Below are positions 21,701 to 32,510 of a stretch of DNA of 34,595 nt, one piece after another. The translations under genes were made by a program, and so were the position numbers. This DNA comes from Dissophora ornata (taxonomy: Eukaryota; Mortierellomycota; Mortierellomycetes; Mortierellales; Mortierellaceae): NCBI GenBank assembly GCA_025201705.1, contig MU616871.1, forward strand, positions 1,022-35,616, read 5' to 3'. The number at the start of each line of letters is the position of its first letter. Within the stretch, counting starts at the first letter, position 1. Below the pieces are notes generated by a model that was given only the letters and a program-made list of their open reading frames with translations, did no database searches and was not told the DNA's origin.

Positions 21701-22031
21701 GAGTCCCTTGCAAGTCATCCATGGCAGACCCTCTGGATGGTTTCCCTTGAAAATAAAGAGCTCTCCGACCAGGTTACCAATGACAAACGCGTTGTCCTAG
21801 CGCGTCGGTAAAGCAGAATGTGAAATTGAATATCTGAGTAACTGTAGTTGATGGGATGGAAGACTTGGCAGAAAGGCCTACGCAAAGAACTCATAGTGAC
21901 AGACAGCACGGCGAGCTTGACGTTACCCCTCTGCCATCAACGTCGCCAATGGCAAATGCAGTCGGCGAGATGTTGCCGCTGACATGCCATTTCAGCTTTT
22001 GTACGAGCGACACATTCCGAGCGGTTGGCAT
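15724..22031 (-). CDS. ITFG2-like KICSTOR subunit with long disordered C-terminus
   Basis: Seven exons: 22031-21927, 21796-21695, 21586-20303, 20216-19940, 19850-19356, 19266-19121 and 19038-15724; 1,907 residues. Animal ITFG2 is a beta-propeller member of KICSTOR, which recruits GATOR1 to lysosomes and restrains TORC1 when amino acids are low. The N-terminal 800 residues keep ITFG2 landmarks in order: FAIGDVDG and IGNLVGELFIFKG, AIGDIRNWGKNSIVVMSAEG and LCHIFD, AYIADIDGDGLNEIVLARTD (an FG-GAP-type calcium loop), WALDGQ-IHCLAV, LLVAQPGLKF, VGCSWSGITFFIDQDF and GRNEPCLFYVDFEDNIYVYY. A His/Pro/Gly-rich insert of about 250 residues sits between blades in exon 3. The remaining ~1,100 residues are Ser/Gly-rich with an EKDKDRDREKEKEKDRSRS helix near the end. 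Start ATG at 22031-22029 (acaATGc). The least certain junction is the last (AAL-VRASQK). Confidence 0.85.
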
Positions 22032-23182
22032 TGTTTGTTGAGTATATAAGGTGTAATTGGGCTCCTCTTTTTTTTGATGAGAGGGCGGTTGGTTTGGATG
22101 CAAGGGCACAGATCCGTGCCGACGTGGAGGGTTGCGATCACGAGCTGAAAGGGCGGGGAGAGAAGTGAATGGCGGAAGAAAAACAAGTGGAGCGATCAAA
22201 AAACCGTTGAGCGCAACAACCCGTGCTTGCAAGTCAAATTTTATGCCCTGTGTGGTGCTGTCGTGTGGTGCACCCCAGAATTGGGGCCCATGTTCGCCAC
22301 CTATCATTGTGGGGGGGGAAGTTGACGATCTTGTTGCGCCGAAAGGCTATCAGTTGCTGTCATCTGCGCGTATCCTGACCGTCATCGACAATCCAATCCA
22401 ACCCTTCTACGACTTCAAAGGAACCACTCTTTTTTCATTTTTAGTAACAAATAAGCCCACCAACGACAACTACGAGAACCAAGGATATCTTCTTGCATCA
22501 TGCGGGCCTGGCGCCGGGTCGGCCACCCGGTTTTGGGCCCCAAAAAACACCCTGCCAAACTTCCTCACTGTACAGAAATTGCGGGAATAAGGGAGTTCAC
22601 GAAAGCCGCGGGATTAAAGTTTTCTGCCATTGCGAGCACATGTGGTCTGCAGCGCCGCAAAGCACAAAGAAATCAAGCTCTGGAGGACGGGGATCGAATC
22701 CGGGGCTGAGCAACAATGAAAAAAAAAAAAAAAAAAAGAAAAAAAAAGAATGCAGCAAATGTGACCCACATACACAAACACCCCCGCAGACGAACATCTT
22801 GGAGCACTGAAATTCAAACCCAGTCTCTGCGATCCTGTTCTAACCTAAAGCTGCGAAGAGCACCAGTACATCTGGAAGCCATTGAATCGCTAACAGGCAG
22901 TCGGTCAATGACGCCAGTTCGATAGTAGACCCTGGCAAATCTCTCTTATTTTTATTTTTTTCCTTCTGGAAGGTGGTCTGAGCTCGCTTGATGAGTGATA
23001 GTCGCTCCTCGTAAGACATTTTTCATGCACAGAAAAAACGATCCCTCTCTTATTTCTTGTTTCTCTTCTGTCTCCTCCACCTCTACTCCTTCTTCCGAAC
23101 TGTTCGCGACTACGCTTCTCCTTCACCAATTTTTTCTATTCAAAAGCACCTATCTACTTACCTCACCCCTCAAACCTCCACC
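22032..23182. other. Long divergent intergenic region, partly unexplained
   Basis: This separates the starts of the ITFG2-like (minus) and four-TM (plus) genes. The block at 22132-22590 is open on the plus strand for 152 codons but has no recognised motif. A tRNA B-box-like GGATCGAATCC at 22692-22702 is followed by an A-rich tail at about 22719-22749, which is SINE-like, but no A box or cloverleaf was found. A pyrimidine-rich leader (23040-23120) precedes the four-TM gene. Confidence 0.45.
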
Positions 23183-24172
23183 ATGCAAGGCACAAGTAGC
23201 GCCCGGAACAGACAGTACCTAATCATCGTCTGTCTAGGCATCAACTTCATCCTCTCTATCTGCATCATTGGCCTCGTCGGTGTCCACGGCATGGTCACCT
23301 TTGAAAACCTCACCACCGGCTGTCTACTCTTCATGACCCGAGAGGGCGACGTGCTCACCTATAACAATGCATATTGTATCTTCCCGATTGTCGGTAGCGC
23401 CGTGATGGCCTTAGCGACCCTTTTGCTCTTGATCTTTTTGGGCCTCGTGATCGTCAAAAACGATGAGTTCAGCCCGAGGCCGATGTCCATCTTCTTCATA
23501 GTCTTTTCGGGATTGTTGGCGCTTTTGGCGTTCGCGATCTGTGCAGAGATTGGCATTGGGCTGAACAAAGGGTGCAACCTGCTCGGGGATCAGAGCTATC
23601 GATGCCGCAGGACAAGTAATTTTAATGGTACGCACAATCTATGGAATTGGCGGGAAGGGCGATAATAATAGGCCACGCGCGTCATGTTTTTCTCACACGC
23701 TAATGCATAATCACCCTCGGTCTCTCTCTGTGAAATAGCCCTATGGGGAGCCGAGATTTGCGCTGGTCTGATTGGAGGCTTTTTTGTTATCGCCACGGTG
23801 TTGGAGGTGTTCCAGCTAAAGGCTCACACCCGCGCTCGCTTCTCGTCCACTGTCGCCCCTCAACGTGCCGGCGCCGACCTCAACACGACGTCTGCCGTCG
23901 CGACGCCCTATCAGACTCCTGCGACGCCTTACCAGGCTCCTGCGACAGCACCCCCTATCCAAAAGACAGAGTACGCTGATCCAGAGATGACCCAAAATGC
24001 CACGGGTTACGCTGAACCACCAAGCCAGTATTATCAACCACCACAGCCACCACCACAACCACAGCAGAACACCTACTATGCGCCTCCGCCTCCTCCAACA
24101 GCGACATACACATCACCGACTTTGCATCCCACTGATCCCAATGGAGTTGTTTCCTACGGTTACCAGATGTAG
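23183..24172 (+). CDS. Four-TM membrane protein with Pro/Tyr-rich tail
   Basis: Two exons, 23183-23627 and 23739-24172, intron 23628-23738 (GTACGC...AATAG); 292 residues. The ATG is in a good context (CCACCATGC); an upstream in-frame ATG at 23057 lacks support. Four hydrophobic segments are clear: about residues 12-35, 66-91, 101-126 and 152-175. A cysteine-containing loop lies between TM1 and TM2, and another (KGCNLLGDQSYRCRR) between TM3 and TM4. The cytosolic tail (about 185-292) repeats PYQTPATPYQAP, is rich in Pro and Tyr and ends in SYGYQM. The topology recalls MARVEL/tetraspan proteins, but no diagnostic signature is seen, so the family is left open. AATAAA at 24219-24224. It is convergent with the receptor gene, 163 bp away. 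Confidence 0.85.
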
Positions 24173-24274
24173 ATCAAAAGTCTTTGTAAATATTAACGTA
24201 ATACCGATCTACCTAAGAAATAAAAGCCATTTTGCATCCAACAGAGGAGAGAGGAAAGCGGCATGATTACTTTC

Positions 24275-24280
24275 TTTATT
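24275..24280 (-). terminator. Poly(A) signal of the receptor gene
   Basis: AATAAA on the minus strand (tttatt on plus), 55 bp past the stop codon of the attractin-like gene. It lies within 60 bp of the plus-strand poly(A) signal of the four-TM gene, so the two transcripts probably overlap at their 3' ends. Confidence 0.5.
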
Positions 24281-24335
24281 GTACAAGGGTTGTGATGTGC
24301 TTCTTCACGCACCGTCATCGTCATCGCCATCGTCA

Positions 24336-27300
24336 TCACCGCGTCTTGGCCGGTGGCGGAGGCTTTATCGCCTGCTCTTTGAGCCGATCCATCCGCCTCA
24401 TCTGCCTCTCAAACTTCTGTCGATCCAGGACCTGCTTGGCCTTGTAGGTCCACCAGCGCACAGGATCGGGTACAAACACCGTTCCGATCGCCATCGGCGG
24501 TAGTCTAGTTTCCGTATTGTACAGGGTATCGTCATTATGTTGTTGTTGCTCCCCTCCGCCTCCTCTCTCTCCGCTCGTCATATTTGATCGCCATAAATCC
24601 CCTTGTTGGCGGACTCTTCTCGATCCAGCATCGCCAGGAAAGACAATCAAGTAGTTCATCGCCAGCAGTGGGCCAGGCTCATATTCCAGTCGCCCCCTCA
24701 TCTTGATCGGTTTTCGCTTCAGAGTTGTGGGCACTTGCTGACCCCGCACTTCCGGCGGACATTGTTGTTCAAGCTGCTGCTGTTGGTGGCATGGCTGCTC
24801 GTTGTGATGACTGTTGGCATTCGACGCCACGAGCTGCCTCAGTTCTATTCCAGCCTCCAGATCCGCCTCTGAGTCGTCACGTCCAAACCATTCACGACGC
24901 CCTTGTGAGGACAGTTTTTCGTTGACGGACTTTGACCTCGCCATCTTGCTGTTTGAATCCTTGAAAAGAACCTCGGCATTGGTACGTAACGTCATTCGGG
25001 ATGCGACTTTGTGTACCTCCCTCAGAGATCCCTGTGAACGTGTCGCCCTGATCTGCCGTGGCTGTAGTCGTTGTGAGGCAGACGACGATGTCGTGGGATG
25101 GTTTCTGGAGGATGGCAAAGTGCCATTGTTTGATCGCAGAGTATTGCGACTCGGAGAATGCATTGTTGGCCTTTTACTTCCTTGGGCTCCTGCGATTCCC
25201 GCGCCTGGACTGATGGATCCTGGGCTATTCAAAGACTCGCTCGACGCTTGCCGCCGCTGCTGCTGCTGTCGGGCGAGAAATTTTTGGTACCGCCTTAGAT
25301 TAGGCAATGTCCTAGGGACGAGTCCTGTGTGGAAGGGTAAGGGCTCCACGGAGAGCGGCTGAACCTTGATCGGATTTCGTCTGCGTTGTGAAACTGCATT
25401 CGTTACTTCGAGTTCCCGCTGACGCATTTCTAGTTGATCCTGCCGAATCTGCAAGAGATCTGTGTGGGCGGATAATGCGCCGAGGTCCGTCATTTCTTGC
25501 TCGCTGTCGTAACACCTACTGCTAGCGCGACTCGCCCCTTCGTCTTCCTCCTGCAATCCCTGGCTGGTCAATGCTTCCCGCTCCTCTACATTGCTGTTGG
25601 TTGATTTTTGGCTCCGTTTAAATGACGTAGCTTGACCAAGGCTCTTTAATGACCACCCACGTTGCAGGCTACTGCTTTGCCTTGGAGATTGTGTGGAAGG
25701 TGGTTCTGTGCTGGTGTCCGTCTTTGATTCGCGCTTATTGCCCTCCGGGCAGTTGGACAACATCTTGCTCTGTTTTGGTGTCGCGACATCCTCTGCCACT
25801 GCTTCCACGTCTTCCATCAAATTAGAATTCAAATCTCGTCTAAGATCCGGGGTCGATGCCGACATGCGGCGGAAATCACCTATGGAAAGAGAGCTGTGTA
25901 GTACCGAGCTGCCTGGCTCTAGCTCTGTCTCTTCAGCTGGTGGGAAAAGTAGCGGTACAGACCCGATGTCTCGGATATAGTCAGACCGAACCCGAGACCG
26001 CCTCTTCTCTGGTTGCTGCCTGTCCTCTCGATCCACGACCTGTGGCACTGACTCTGACCGTGATCGAGGTATGTGCTTCTTGTCCGTGCCTCCAGCACTT
26101 CCAAAGGAGTCATCGCCTCGAATTTCCCGATGTTTAAACGTGCCTCCCGAGATGACAGAGATATGGCGGTTCAAATCCTGCACTCCTACAACGATCCTGT
26201 AAAGTGGTTTTTTTATCAACATAGTTCCATCCATCTGGACCATAGCCATGCCTCCATTGAGTCCACCGCCATTCCTGCTCCGCTCCTCTTCCTCGTCTTC
26301 CAACAACTGCATCTCAGCTGCACGGTGCGAGGCGTCGCGATCCTCAATGAGCTGTCGAATCTTGCGCACCAAAAAGATCAAGAGGACCACGGCAAAGATA
26401 AATCCAAGCATGAAAAATCCAAGTGTTGCCATGTTGAACTGCGTCCCTGTCGGCTTGTCCACGGTTGTAGGATGATGTAAGAGCGTGACAGTAACAGTGA
26501 ACGAAAGAGCTGATGGGTTCCGATTCGTCAGCGAAAACACATAATATCCTGAGAACCGTCTGGGATCGACTGCTGGAAAGTAAACGTACGACCCATTCTG
26601 CCGCACAGCTGAAGACGACAGACTGGCATCTAGCCCTGCATATTTGGTCCATCTATTCATAAGCTCACTGGTATTTAGCGTTCCTGTAGCAGTGACGATA
26701 GGGCCATCCCCTAGAGTCACATTATCAGGTGTGGCAGGGACATCTGCTGGAATCGGAGAGGTTGTCTCGGAATACCCGTCCCAGCTGTCATCCGACAGCC
26801 CATGATCTGCCCGCCAGTACATGTTCATGAACCCGTCCCAGACATTCAGCGACTTGAAATCCAGTGCCGACGTCGGAACTGTCCTGATCTCGAACTGAAT
26901 GTCCAAATCCTGTGCATCGACGTATATCTTGAAGGGCATCTCCTGTCCTGCCTGAATTGTGCCCGAGAATGGATTATCAAGATCAAGGGCATTCCGTGTA
27001 GGGCATCCGTCTGAGGTCAACAAAACTTGAGATTTCAAGTCTGGTCTTTGACGGACCAAGTCCTGAACAGTTCCTGTTTTGGGGATATCCGCTGACGCAC
27101 CCAAAAGATAATCCGTGTTTTTAGCCTTATCTGTATCGAACAAACATAGCCCATTAACGAAGGAGCAGTAGTTGGGATTGCAGTTCTGGCAATCGTCATA
27201 CAGACTACACCATCGCAAAGCTATCACAGCAGCAAGGTTACAAATACTCGCGTTAGCTTCACATGATCAAAAAGAACCAGCGCATGGACTCATTAAGCGC

Positions 27301-30005
27301 CAGCAATCCGCACCTCGACAGTTATTGACGGCTGAAGGAGTTGTGGCCGTAATATTCATCGTCACATTCAGCATATCGGCACGATCCGTGCCATCGAACC
27401 CGCCAAAAATGTAAGCCGTCCAAGCCGTTTTGCTCCCTCCCGCAGCGCCTGGGGGCCTCATGATCATTGTATGGTTGACTCTGCCTTTCATAGCCGCATC
27501 AAGGTCGGGTGTATCATACGTCGTCCATTTCTGGCAAGCTAAGAATTTGGTATCAGTGGACGAAACAGGGTCAGCGCAATTGCTTATTTTTTGCAGCCTT
27601 CAACAGTAAACGCCACTATCAAACCAAAGCTTACATAAATCATATAGGACAAACCTCCCCGAATAGCAGGCTTGTTCCTTCTCATCCACGCCTGGGCCAT
27701 ATGGCCGCATGCCTCCAAACATCACCACGGAATCGTCGCCCATAAGCCCTGCGGGAGCCCAGACAGCTGTCACTGAATCATACATGACTGGTGCTAGATA
27801 CTGAACGGAGCTGTTTCCTTGCGTAACAATGTCGTCTCCTGTGTCTTCGGCTGATGTGTTAAAGGTCGGAGATGGATTCGACTGCGTTCCATTCCAATAA
27901 GCAACAGGCGTCGCAGTAAGGGGGTCGATCCTGGGAGCAAGAGCATACCACAGATCCTGAGAAATGCGATACTGATATGTGAGAACGTTACGTGTCGTTT
28001 GATTGACCATGCCTCCAAAGTAGTAAATCGAGTCAGTGTCCTGATGATACACGGCCGTTGCTCCAGACAGTCCGACCGAATTTTGATGATCCGAACTTTT
28101 CCACATCGCAAGATCTAAAGACAGGGCCGTAGATGATTTAAGATATCGCGCGCTGTGTCAGCGTCCGTAATGGTCGTTATTGAAAAGCTCTTCCTCTTGA
28201 ATGACTTACTTATGTCGTAGACATTTAGGTCGCGAGTCGTCACGCCTGAGGCATCCAACCCACCGAAGACGTACAGCTTTGTCGAGTTGCTATTTGTCAC
28301 AACTACGCATGCTGACCCTGTGCGCCCGGCAGGAAGTTTCTCGGGGTTGATTGCCTGTTGCTGAGTCCAGACTTTTCCATCGAATTTCCAGAGATCCGCG
28401 AGACCGCCAATGACAGATATACCTCCATAGACATATAAATTGGTGTTATACATGAACGCAAAGTGGCCGTAACGCGGGTCAGGGCTTTTTGTGTTGAGTA
28501 TGATCTTGGCCCATTTGTTCGTGGCTGGTGCATAGCAATAAAAGAGTGTTAGCGGAAAGCTACTGGATCCTACTTAAGGCATATGAGCAGCCACTTACCA
28601 AAGGTGTAAGTAAGTAGATCCCACATGAACGTATTCTGCAAACTGGTGCCGCCCATGATGTAGACTATATCATCGTTTGGGTCATATGCCATGGCATGCT
28701 GAGAACGTGGTGTAAAGTCTTTGAATCCCGCGGTATCTACGGGGCCAATTTGAGTAATTGACTACGGTCAGATTGCCTGTCCCGATGTCGTGTCTATCCC
28801 GTCAAACAATATTCGTAGCTCTACTGCCGCTCAGTGGACAACACCAACTATTTTACCTGATTCGCATACGGCCCCGCTGTATCGGTTGTAGCAGTTGCAC
28901 ACATTGGTGCTACTGCATGTCCCTCGGGCTGTCGGGACACATATCGAGCATGGAGCTATTAGATCATTAGATCATTTAATCATTTGATCAGCATACCGTT
29001 AGAACAACGAACTGAAGACTCCGATACCACTTGGCAAACGCAGTGGGGGCGAAAATTGCCAGAGAGGCATTTACCAACAGACGACCAGGATGCACTAAAG
29101 CCAGCCGATCCAGGAGACTGCGCTTGGGACGAGAATACGGCGGTGAGCTGGGGTCCTGTCGAGTATATGATTGGAGTACTGCTGACCCATGCGTTGCCAC
29201 ATATTGTTGCCAGTACTGGGGCCGTTGCATCTGACCCATCGTAGAGCGTCAGGTAGTCCATACTGGGCAAAAGAAAAGGTCAGCAGCCAGAATAACGTTT
29301 TTCGCTGTGACCTGGTAATAAAGTTCTGAGCAAAGCTAAAAAAAATAAAAAAATGACCGTGCTACAGCCCATCCATGAAAATCAATGCACTCACCCGCAA
29401 ACCAGCTGAATCGGCGATGTGAAGTTGACTGCGATCACGTATGGCGTCGGACGGCTGTTGCTGCCGCTCCCGTCCGAGCCAGTCCCGTTGGAGACGGCCT
29501 GAATAGTCCAGGTACAGGAGCGCGTCTGTGACGGATAGACGCCATCGGGTGAGTTGCTCGCAAAGGTGCCGCTCCAGGCTGGGCCCAGGGACTGTGGGAT
29601 GTTAGAGTTGCAAAGCACTGAGGCGACATTGGTCTGATAAGGTACTGCCTTGCTGTTGCTGCTAGTGGACTGCTGTCGGCTGGCAGGTTCTGTCGTTGGG
29701 TCTTTGTCTTCAGAGTTTCCAATCACGTCTGAGACTAGGTCCCTGCGGAGAAAGGGCGCGTACCGACGATCAATTGGTTGAATAGAGCGACTCGTGTCTC
29801 TGCGTTGGAAAGAAGAATAGTGTTCCTGAGTAGGTTCATGGGAGCCCCCCATAATGTCGATCACCGGTGCTGTTGCAGAATGAGTAAGTGTGGGCGCAGC
29901 ATTCACACCAGGAGGAGGATGCAGAACGGCAAGAAGAAGGAAGGCGTTGAACAAGACTAAGCAAGTCCTGGCTTTGACCCAGCAGGGGCGCCATTGTCGG
30001 GCCAT
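24336..30005 (-). CDS. Attractin/MEGF8-like CUB-EGF-kelch-PSI transmembrane protein
   Basis: Eight exons: 30005-29395, 29262-28997, 28955-28857, 28736-28599, 28524-28210, 28114-27635, 27538-27314, 27220-24336; 1,672 residues. Signal peptide at residues 1-38 (CLVLFNAFLLLAVLH core). Then a CUB domain (about 132-270, with VLCNS, CTWTIQA, MDYLTLYDGSDA, FSASW), an EGF-like Cys-rich module (about 275-325, TCSSTNVCNCYNRYSGAVC), kelch repeats (about 330-705, with YIMGG, LYVYGG, LYVFGG, IYYFGG, VMFGG, AYIFGG), a PSI module (CSLYDDCQNCNPNYCSFVNG), an extracellular sandwich region, one TM helix (about 976-997) and a ~675-residue cytosolic tail. The tail is Ser/Arg/Gln-rich and ends in a conserved-looking basic helix. 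In animals, attractin and MEGF8 act in cell-surface signalling and receptor turnover; a fungal role is unknown. The first codon is the ATG at 30005; upstream frame has no better ATG. Confidence 0.88.
28956..28996 (-). other. 41-nt minimal intron
   Basis: GTATGC...CTAATAG between the two halves of the EGF-like module; removal joins VRCSNG-APCSICV in frame and adds the expected cysteines. It contains the repeated octamer ATGATCTA. It is the shortest intron in the window. Confidence 0.72.
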
Positions 30006-30812
30006 AGTCGCCACACCCCTTCGCCTGCCAAAGCGACGCTGAGCGGGAATGGAATAGAAGAATGAGCTCGAACAGGAGAGAAGAGCGCTGCTCAGTCACG
30101 GCGATCTCTCTTTCTGCGCCGAGTTGGATATTTAGAAGAGATGGCGTAGGCTAGCGGAAAGGAGAGGGGGAGAGGGAGGGGGAGGGAGAGGAAGAATGAT
30201 TCAGCAATTGATTTGAATGAAAACGAGTGGAAATGGGATGGAAAGGTGCTTCCTTTGCTCGATAAAAATAGACGGGGAAACAAGCAGGAGGAGATGGCTT
30301 TCAGTCCGTGTCGGCGTTGACTAGTGAGACAACGAACGGTCCTATCCTCACTGCAACAACGGACAGACGGACTCAGGGCGCGCAGCTTCACCGTGCAGGG
30401 GGAGGGATTGATTGCATCCCTCAGGAACACCGTAGCGTACGTCTTCACTTGCACCCTTCAGCACTGACGAGCATGTCGCGTGCCTGTCGCTCAAGACCTG
30501 ATCGTGTGTCTGCATCGACCGGCAGGGTGTCCCAATCATTGTTCCCCTCCACGGTCGCAACTAGAGAAGCCGTTTTTTCGTTTCTTGGCAACAACTCTCG
30601 ATTCTGATTTCGCAATCCCTCCTCGACAGCCCCCTTTTCTATGCACCCTGGATCTCACATCACTCTGGCGACTTGAACAAAAAAAGGTTTATTAACGTGT
30701 GCAACAGGTATGAATAAAAGTACAACTTGCGTTACAAGTGGGTGGAAATAAAAGAAATGCAGGGAATACGGGTAAATGGTTGGGCAGTGTACTCTCCCTT
30801 GAGTCCATCTGT
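30006..30812. other. Intergenic region between receptor and Dam1 genes
   Basis: Upstream region of the receptor gene and 3' region of Dam1. It holds a GGGAGAGG purine run at about 30163-30192 and a minus-strand AATAAA at 30693-30688 placed 120 bp after the Dam1 stop. Short frames on both strands show no motif. Confidence 0.5.
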
Positions 30813-32155
30813 TTATCGGCTGGGATACCGTTCCGGATTCAACGAGAACAAAACCCCTTTTTGGTTGGTCCTGACTACTTCCTTCGCATGGATCAGCACG
30901 CCCAGATACTCGTTGCATCGGTGCCGTGCCACTCCTGCTACTGGGACCAGATCCGGCAGAGCCTGACCCTCAATATGCTCTGAAAGCGACCGCATGATGG
31001 CTTCAATGGATCCCCGATGTGGCTATAGATGGCAGTAAACAAATTAGTTCACTCGACTCATTAAAAGGAGTTCATGTAGAGCAACTGCAGAAGAATCTCT
31101 ACCTCATCGCGATATCGAAGTGGCAATCGTTCTGCCATGCGTTTCATGACCATCTTGCCAACAAGTTTCCGTACTGATCCACCGGGACCGACTCTTGATG
31201 CACTTGCAGCCGATGTATTGGATCTTGCTGGGATTCTGGAGGCTGCAACTCCATTTGCCTTTGCGTTCGTGTTTGTGCCAGGTCGTCTCTGCCGACTTCC
31301 ATCCTGACCACTGTTACTATTGACGATGATGTTGTTGCTGTTGTTGTTGCTGTGATTAGTATGTAGATTCGGCAGCGAAGCTTTGATACGTTCTGCCTCA
31401 AGTCTCTCTGCTTCAACCCGTAGCCGCTCCCGCTCCCGCTCCTGCTCCATAATCTGCTGGCGCCGAATACGCTCCAACTCCTCATGTTGCTGTTGAAGCA
31501 TGATAGCCTCTGCTTCTCGTTGTTCCATTCTTTCGAAAGAACGCTTCGTGGGTGCCTAGGTTACATGAAGGAAGGGAAGTCTTTTAGAAATCGTAGGATT
31601 TGGTCCATCCGTCGCTTTTAGCCTTGCTTTGCTCCCTTTCACTGATGCACTGATGCACTACTCCTTGACACTTCTTGCTCCTGCTCGTACCTCTGTCCAT
31701 TCCACGTTTTCGGCATTCATCTTGAGGCCATAGAGGAATGCCCCGAAGGACTCGTTAAAATGTGCTAACCCTGCATGAATGTCGGCTACAGCAGCCATCT
31801 TTTCGACAAGCTGATCCACTACAAAAGAGAGTTGGTCGATGGGGTCGTCTAGCTCCTTGACAATTGACTGGAACGGTGCCAATGAGGCCTGTTGCTGCTG
31901 TTGTTGTTGTTGCCGTTGTTGTTGCTGCTGTTGCTGCTGATCCGAATGTGGAGGCGCCTCTGTCGAGGCATTCTGCGAATGCTGATGTTGTGAGCGCCGA
32001 AGAGGGTCTGTGTCCTGATCGTGCTGTACTGAGCTGAAGAGTACATGGCCCGCATCTGTTGGTACAGTGGACGCGCCACCAGTCCCGACTGACCGCTTCA
32101 GAAGCAAGCCGGGCCCTATCCTTGACTTGCGGCGGTGTGGGGTGTCAATGGGCAT
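30813..32155 (-). CDS. DAM1: DASH/Dam1 kinetochore complex subunit Dam1
   Basis: Three exons: 32155-31691, 31555-31103 and 31022-30813; introns 31690-31556 and 31102-31023; 375 residues. Dam1 is the microtubule-binding subunit of the DASH ring that couples kinetochores to spindle microtubules. The family signature is at about 95-160: DPIDQLSFVVDQLVEKM, then AHFNESFGAFLYGLKMNAEN and, across the splice, VEWTEAPTKRSFE. A poly-Gln tract (73-89) precedes it and a charged coiled coil (about 165-215, Glu/Arg-rich) follows. The last exon adds a compact C-terminal domain: LPLRYRDE-PHRGSIEAIM, RHRCNEYLGVLIHAKEVV, NQKGVLFSLN. Without the second splice the frame would stop after LLYMNSF at 31061, losing this domain. 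This domain is absent from my picture of budding-yeast Dam1. Confidence 0.9.
31886..31942. repeat. Poly-glutamine (CAG/CAA) tract in Dam1
   Basis: Trinucleotide run of TGC/TGT units on the plus strand encoding two eight-Gln blocks split by one Arg. Mixed CAA/CAG codons argue against recent slippage expansion. Confidence 0.85.
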
Positions 32156-32510
32156 TGCCCGCCGAGTATATCTGGGGCGAGTGGTTTACGGGGCTGGCGT
32201 TGTGACAAAGAAGTGGAAGAAGGAAGAGGTCACCGAGAATGAGGGGAGGAAAGAGCGTTGATGTTGAAGAGCTGTCTCGCGTTTTAATTCAAAGGGGGAA
32301 AAAAATCAAAGCCACATCGAAATGGGATCGCCCGTCGCAAGACGCGTCGCGTCGCAGATGCTTCCATTGAGCCGAAACACTCGAGACAAAAAAAGTCTGC
32401 AATAATGACAGCTGAACATTCTCTAGTGTTTGTTCGTTGTAAATGTGAATTGAAATATGCTACTCTGCCATGTTATCAGAGACGGCACAAGCACACACAT
32501 CGTCAAGTGC
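32156..32510. other. Intergenic region upstream of Dam1
   Basis: Tail-to-head spacer between the HSPA12-like stop and the Dam1 start, both on the minus strand. An ACGCGTCGCGTCGC stretch near 32340-32354 could hold an MluI-type cell-cycle box (ACGCGT), which in yeasts drives G1/S genes. This is suggestive only, as it lies about 185 bp upstream of the Dam1 start. Confidence 0.35.

Noticed and set aside
22132..22590. 152-codon plus-strand frame as a gene
   Set aside because: It has no recognised motif and overlaps the upstream region of the ITFG2-like gene; an open frame of this length can occur by chance.
22620..22720. Possible tRNA gene around the B-box-like GGATCGAATCC
   Set aside because: Neither strand gives a paired T stem, acceptor stem or A box at the proper distance.
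31061..31102. Dam1 ending in LLYMNSF without further splicing
   Set aside because: A good GT-AG pair continues the frame into a peptide with clear family-like character, so this stretch is better read as intron.
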